This document shows, piece by piece, positions 62,205 to 64,000 of a stretch of DNA of 64,000 nt (its first letter is position 1; each line of letters opens with the position of its first letter). A program made the position numbers and the translations under genes. The notes under the pieces were generated by a model. That model searched no databases. It saw only the letters and a program-made list of their open reading frames with translations, and was not told the DNA's origin. The DNA is from an uncultured Bacteroidales bacterium. Its GTDB lineage: Bacteria > Bacteroidota > Bacteroidia > Bacteroidales > UBA932. The stretch is from assembly GCA_944323345.1 (NCBI GenBank), contig CALUSC010000005.1, forward strand, positions 1-64,000. The letters are read 5' to 3'.

Positions 62205-64000
62205 ATGGATAAGAATTTTAAAAGGACATTGGTTACGTGTGCGCTTCCGTATGCGAACGGACCGGTGCATATCGGACATCTCGCCGGAGTGTACGTGCCG
62301 GCCGATATTTATGTCAGGTATCTGAGAATGAGGGGAGAAGACGTGCTTTTTATCTGCGGTTCGGATGAACACGGCGTACCTATAACCATAAAGGCGAAGA
62401 AGCAGGGCTGCACCCCGCAAGATGTAGTCGACAGATATCACGGCATCATAAAGAAGTCGTTTGCCGGATTCGGGATAAATTTCGACATATATTCCAGGAC
62501 CACGTCTTCCATACATCACGTGAATGCCGCCGGATTTTTCCGCAAACTCTATGATGAAGGCAAATTCGTGGAGAAAGAAAGCGAGCAGTATTATGACGAG
62601 GAGGCGAAGACTTTCCTGGCCGACCGCTATATCGTCGGCACATGTCCGAAATGCGGAAATGAAGGCGCCTACGGGGACCAGTGCGAGAAGTGCGGGAGCA
62701 CGCTCAGTCCCGACGAACTGATAAACCCTAAATCTGCACTGAGCGGAAGCCAGCCGGTGAAGAAAAAGACCAAGCATTGGTATCTTCCTCTGGACCAGTA
62801 TGAACCGTGGCTGAAAGAGTGGATTCTCGACGGACACAAGGAGTGGCGTACCAATGTCTACGGACAGTGCAAGTCATGGATAGACGGAGGCCTGCAGCCG
62901 CGTGCAGTGAGCCGTGACCTCGACTGGGGAGTGCCGGTGCCTGTAGAGGGCGCTGAAGGAAAGGTGCTTTATGTCTGGTTCGACGCACCTATCGGCTACA
63001 TTTCGAATACTATGGAGCTCCTGCCCTCCAGCTGGGAAAAATGGTGGAAATCCGAGGATACGAAGCTCGTCCATTTCATAGGAAAGGACAATATCGTCTT
63101 CCACTGCATCGTTTTCCCGTCCATGCTGAAGGCTTACGGAAGCTATGTCCTTCCGGACAATGTTCCTGCGAACGAGTTCCTGAACCTCGAAGGTAACAAG
63201 ATCTCCACTTCGAAAAACTGGGCAGTCTGGCTTAACGAATACCTGGAAGAGTTCCCGGGCCAGGAGGATGTGCTCCGTTACGTGCTCTGCGCCAATGCCC
63301 CTGAAACGAAGGACAACGACTTCACATGGAAGGATTTCCAGGCACGGAACAACAGCGAGCTGGTAGCGATCCTCGGAAATTTCGTGAACCGCGCCGTAGT
63401 GCTGACGCACAAATATTTCGGTGGCAGGGTCCCTGCCAATGCGAAACCTGAGCCGGTCGATGCCGAGACTCTGGCCCAGATACCTGCCCTGAAGAAGGCT
63501 GTCGAGGAAAATCTGGAGAATTACAAGTTCCGCGAGGCTCTCAAGGAGGCCATGAATATCGCTCGTATTGGCAACAAATATCTGACAGACACCGAGCCGT
63601 GGAAAGTGGCCAAGACAGATATGGACAGGACAGCTTCGATACTGAATGTATCCCTGCAGATATGCGCCGACCTGGCGATAGTCTTCGAGCCGTTCCTGCC
63701 TTTCTCTGCAGAAAAACTCCGCCGTATCCTGAACGTGGATATCGAGGCCGGGACAGATCATCGTGCCGGCGAAGAAGGGACTTGCGGTGAAAACATATTC
63801 AAGGCAGGCGAGTCGGCAGCCCTGCACACCGTGTCATATGCGGAAGCCTGTCCTGCCGGAGAAGGAATACCGGTACTTTCATGGGATGACCTCGGTTCCG
63901 AGGCCATACTTGCCGAAGGACATCAGCTCGGTGAGGCCGTACTTCTTTTCAGCAAGATAGAGGATTCCGTAGTGGAGGCACAGGTAGCCAAGCTGGAGGC
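62205..64000 (+). CDS. metG: Methionyl-tRNA synthetase, 3' end cut by the window
   Basis: From ATG 62,205 the frame stays open to the window end (598 codons, no stop). The class I signatures are HIGH at 22-25 and KISTS at 332-336 (the KMSKS loop variant). A zinc knuckle lies between ('[18 protein letters not shown]'). The anticodon-binding helical domain follows. The final C-terminal tRNA-binding domain probably lies outside. It charges initiator and elongator tRNA-Met. Confidence 0.96.
   Translation, partial: MDKNFKRTLVTCALPYANGPVHIGHLAGVYVPADIYVRYLRMRGEDVLFICGSDEHGVPITIKAKKQGCTPQDVVDRYHGIIKKSFAGFGINFDIYSRTTSSIHHVNAAGFFRKLYDEGKFVEKESEQYYDEEAKTFLADRYIVGTCPKCGNEGAYGDQCEKCGSTLSPDELINPKSALSGSQPVKKKTKHWYLPLDQYEPWLKEWILDGHKEWRTNVYGQCKSWIDGGLQPRAVSRDLDWGVPVPVEGAEGKVLYVWFDAPIGYISNTMELLPSSWEKWWKSEDTKLVHFIGKDNIVFHCIVFPSMLKAYGSYVLPDNVPANEFLNLEGNKISTSKNWAVWLNEYLEEFPGQEDVLRYVLCANAPETKDNDFTWKDFQARNNSELVAILGNFVNRAVVLTHKYFGGRVPANAKPEPVDAETLAQIPALKKAVEENLENYKFREALKEAMNIARIGNKYLTDTEPWKVAKTDMDRTASILNVSLQICADLAIVFEPFLPFSAEKLRRILNVDIEAGTDHRAGEEGTCGENIFKAGESAALHTVSYAEACPAGEGIPVLSWDDLGSEAILAEGHQLGEAVLLFSKIEDSVVEAQVAKLE

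Overview
The window looks like a chromosomal stretch of a member of the Bacteroidota, most likely order Bacteroidales. The grounds are SusC/SusD pairs, TonB receptors, many lipoproteins, promoters of the TTTG...TAnnTTTG type, no strong Shine-Dalgarno sites, and families typical of that phylum (BtuG, DUF3127, tricorn-like S41 peptidase, FHS sugar permeases). Base composition is near balanced and there is no sign of a prophage, transposon or plasmid. The left edge cuts a tRNA-Ser and the right edge cuts metG.

Layout. 1-6.1 kb: tRNA-Ser(UGA), a secreted tricorn-like protease, a flavodoxin-fold reductase, an EamA exporter and meso-diaminopimelate dehydrogenase. 6.2-9.7 kb: a short surface-polysaccharide cluster (GT4, flippase, GT2). 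9.7-12.2 kb: glutamate formimidoyltransferase and a Ser-type sulfatase on the minus strand. 12.3-21 kb: an operon of an S9 peptidase, SusC, SusD and two further lipoproteins, which reads as a peptide-uptake locus. 21-29 kb: nucleoside kinase, UvrA, a metallo-hydrolase, deoxynucleoside kinase and acyl-CoA synthetase. 29-32 kb: the ACT/DUF711 pair and tatAC. 32.2-38.8 kb: a complete vitamin B12 uptake locus, with BtuF-BtuC-BtuD on the minus strand and a cobalamin riboswitch, BtuB and BtuG on the plus strand. 38.9-42 kb: rubredoxin and superoxide dismutase, divergent from a TonB receptor across a long palindrome. 42-46 kb: an MFS-ROK kinase-MFS sugar operon. 46-51.7 kb: DUF1015, serA, serC, pyrI, pyrB and a YigZ protein. 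51.7-64 kb: housekeeping genes (miaA, a DUF3127 SSB-like protein, an FKBP lipoprotein, recQ, a PHP phosphatase, fhs, a DUF308 membrane protein, dnaG, metG).

The most unusual signal is non-coding. Three convergent intergenic gaps (20,993-21,149; 29,178-29,344; 46,060-46,190) hold related stem-loop repeats. Each has a conserved hairpin core of about 28-30 nt with compensatory base changes, flanked by locus-specific inverted arms. Each follows the same plan: one 5' arm, then two or three copies of core plus 3' arm. A second, unrelated palindromic repeat of about 40 bp occurs at 146-185 and, inverted, at 32,237-32,278. Both families look like undescribed dispersed elements or terminator/RNA structures; only a genome-wide search can settle this.

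Functions come from recognised motifs read by eye; no database search was made.
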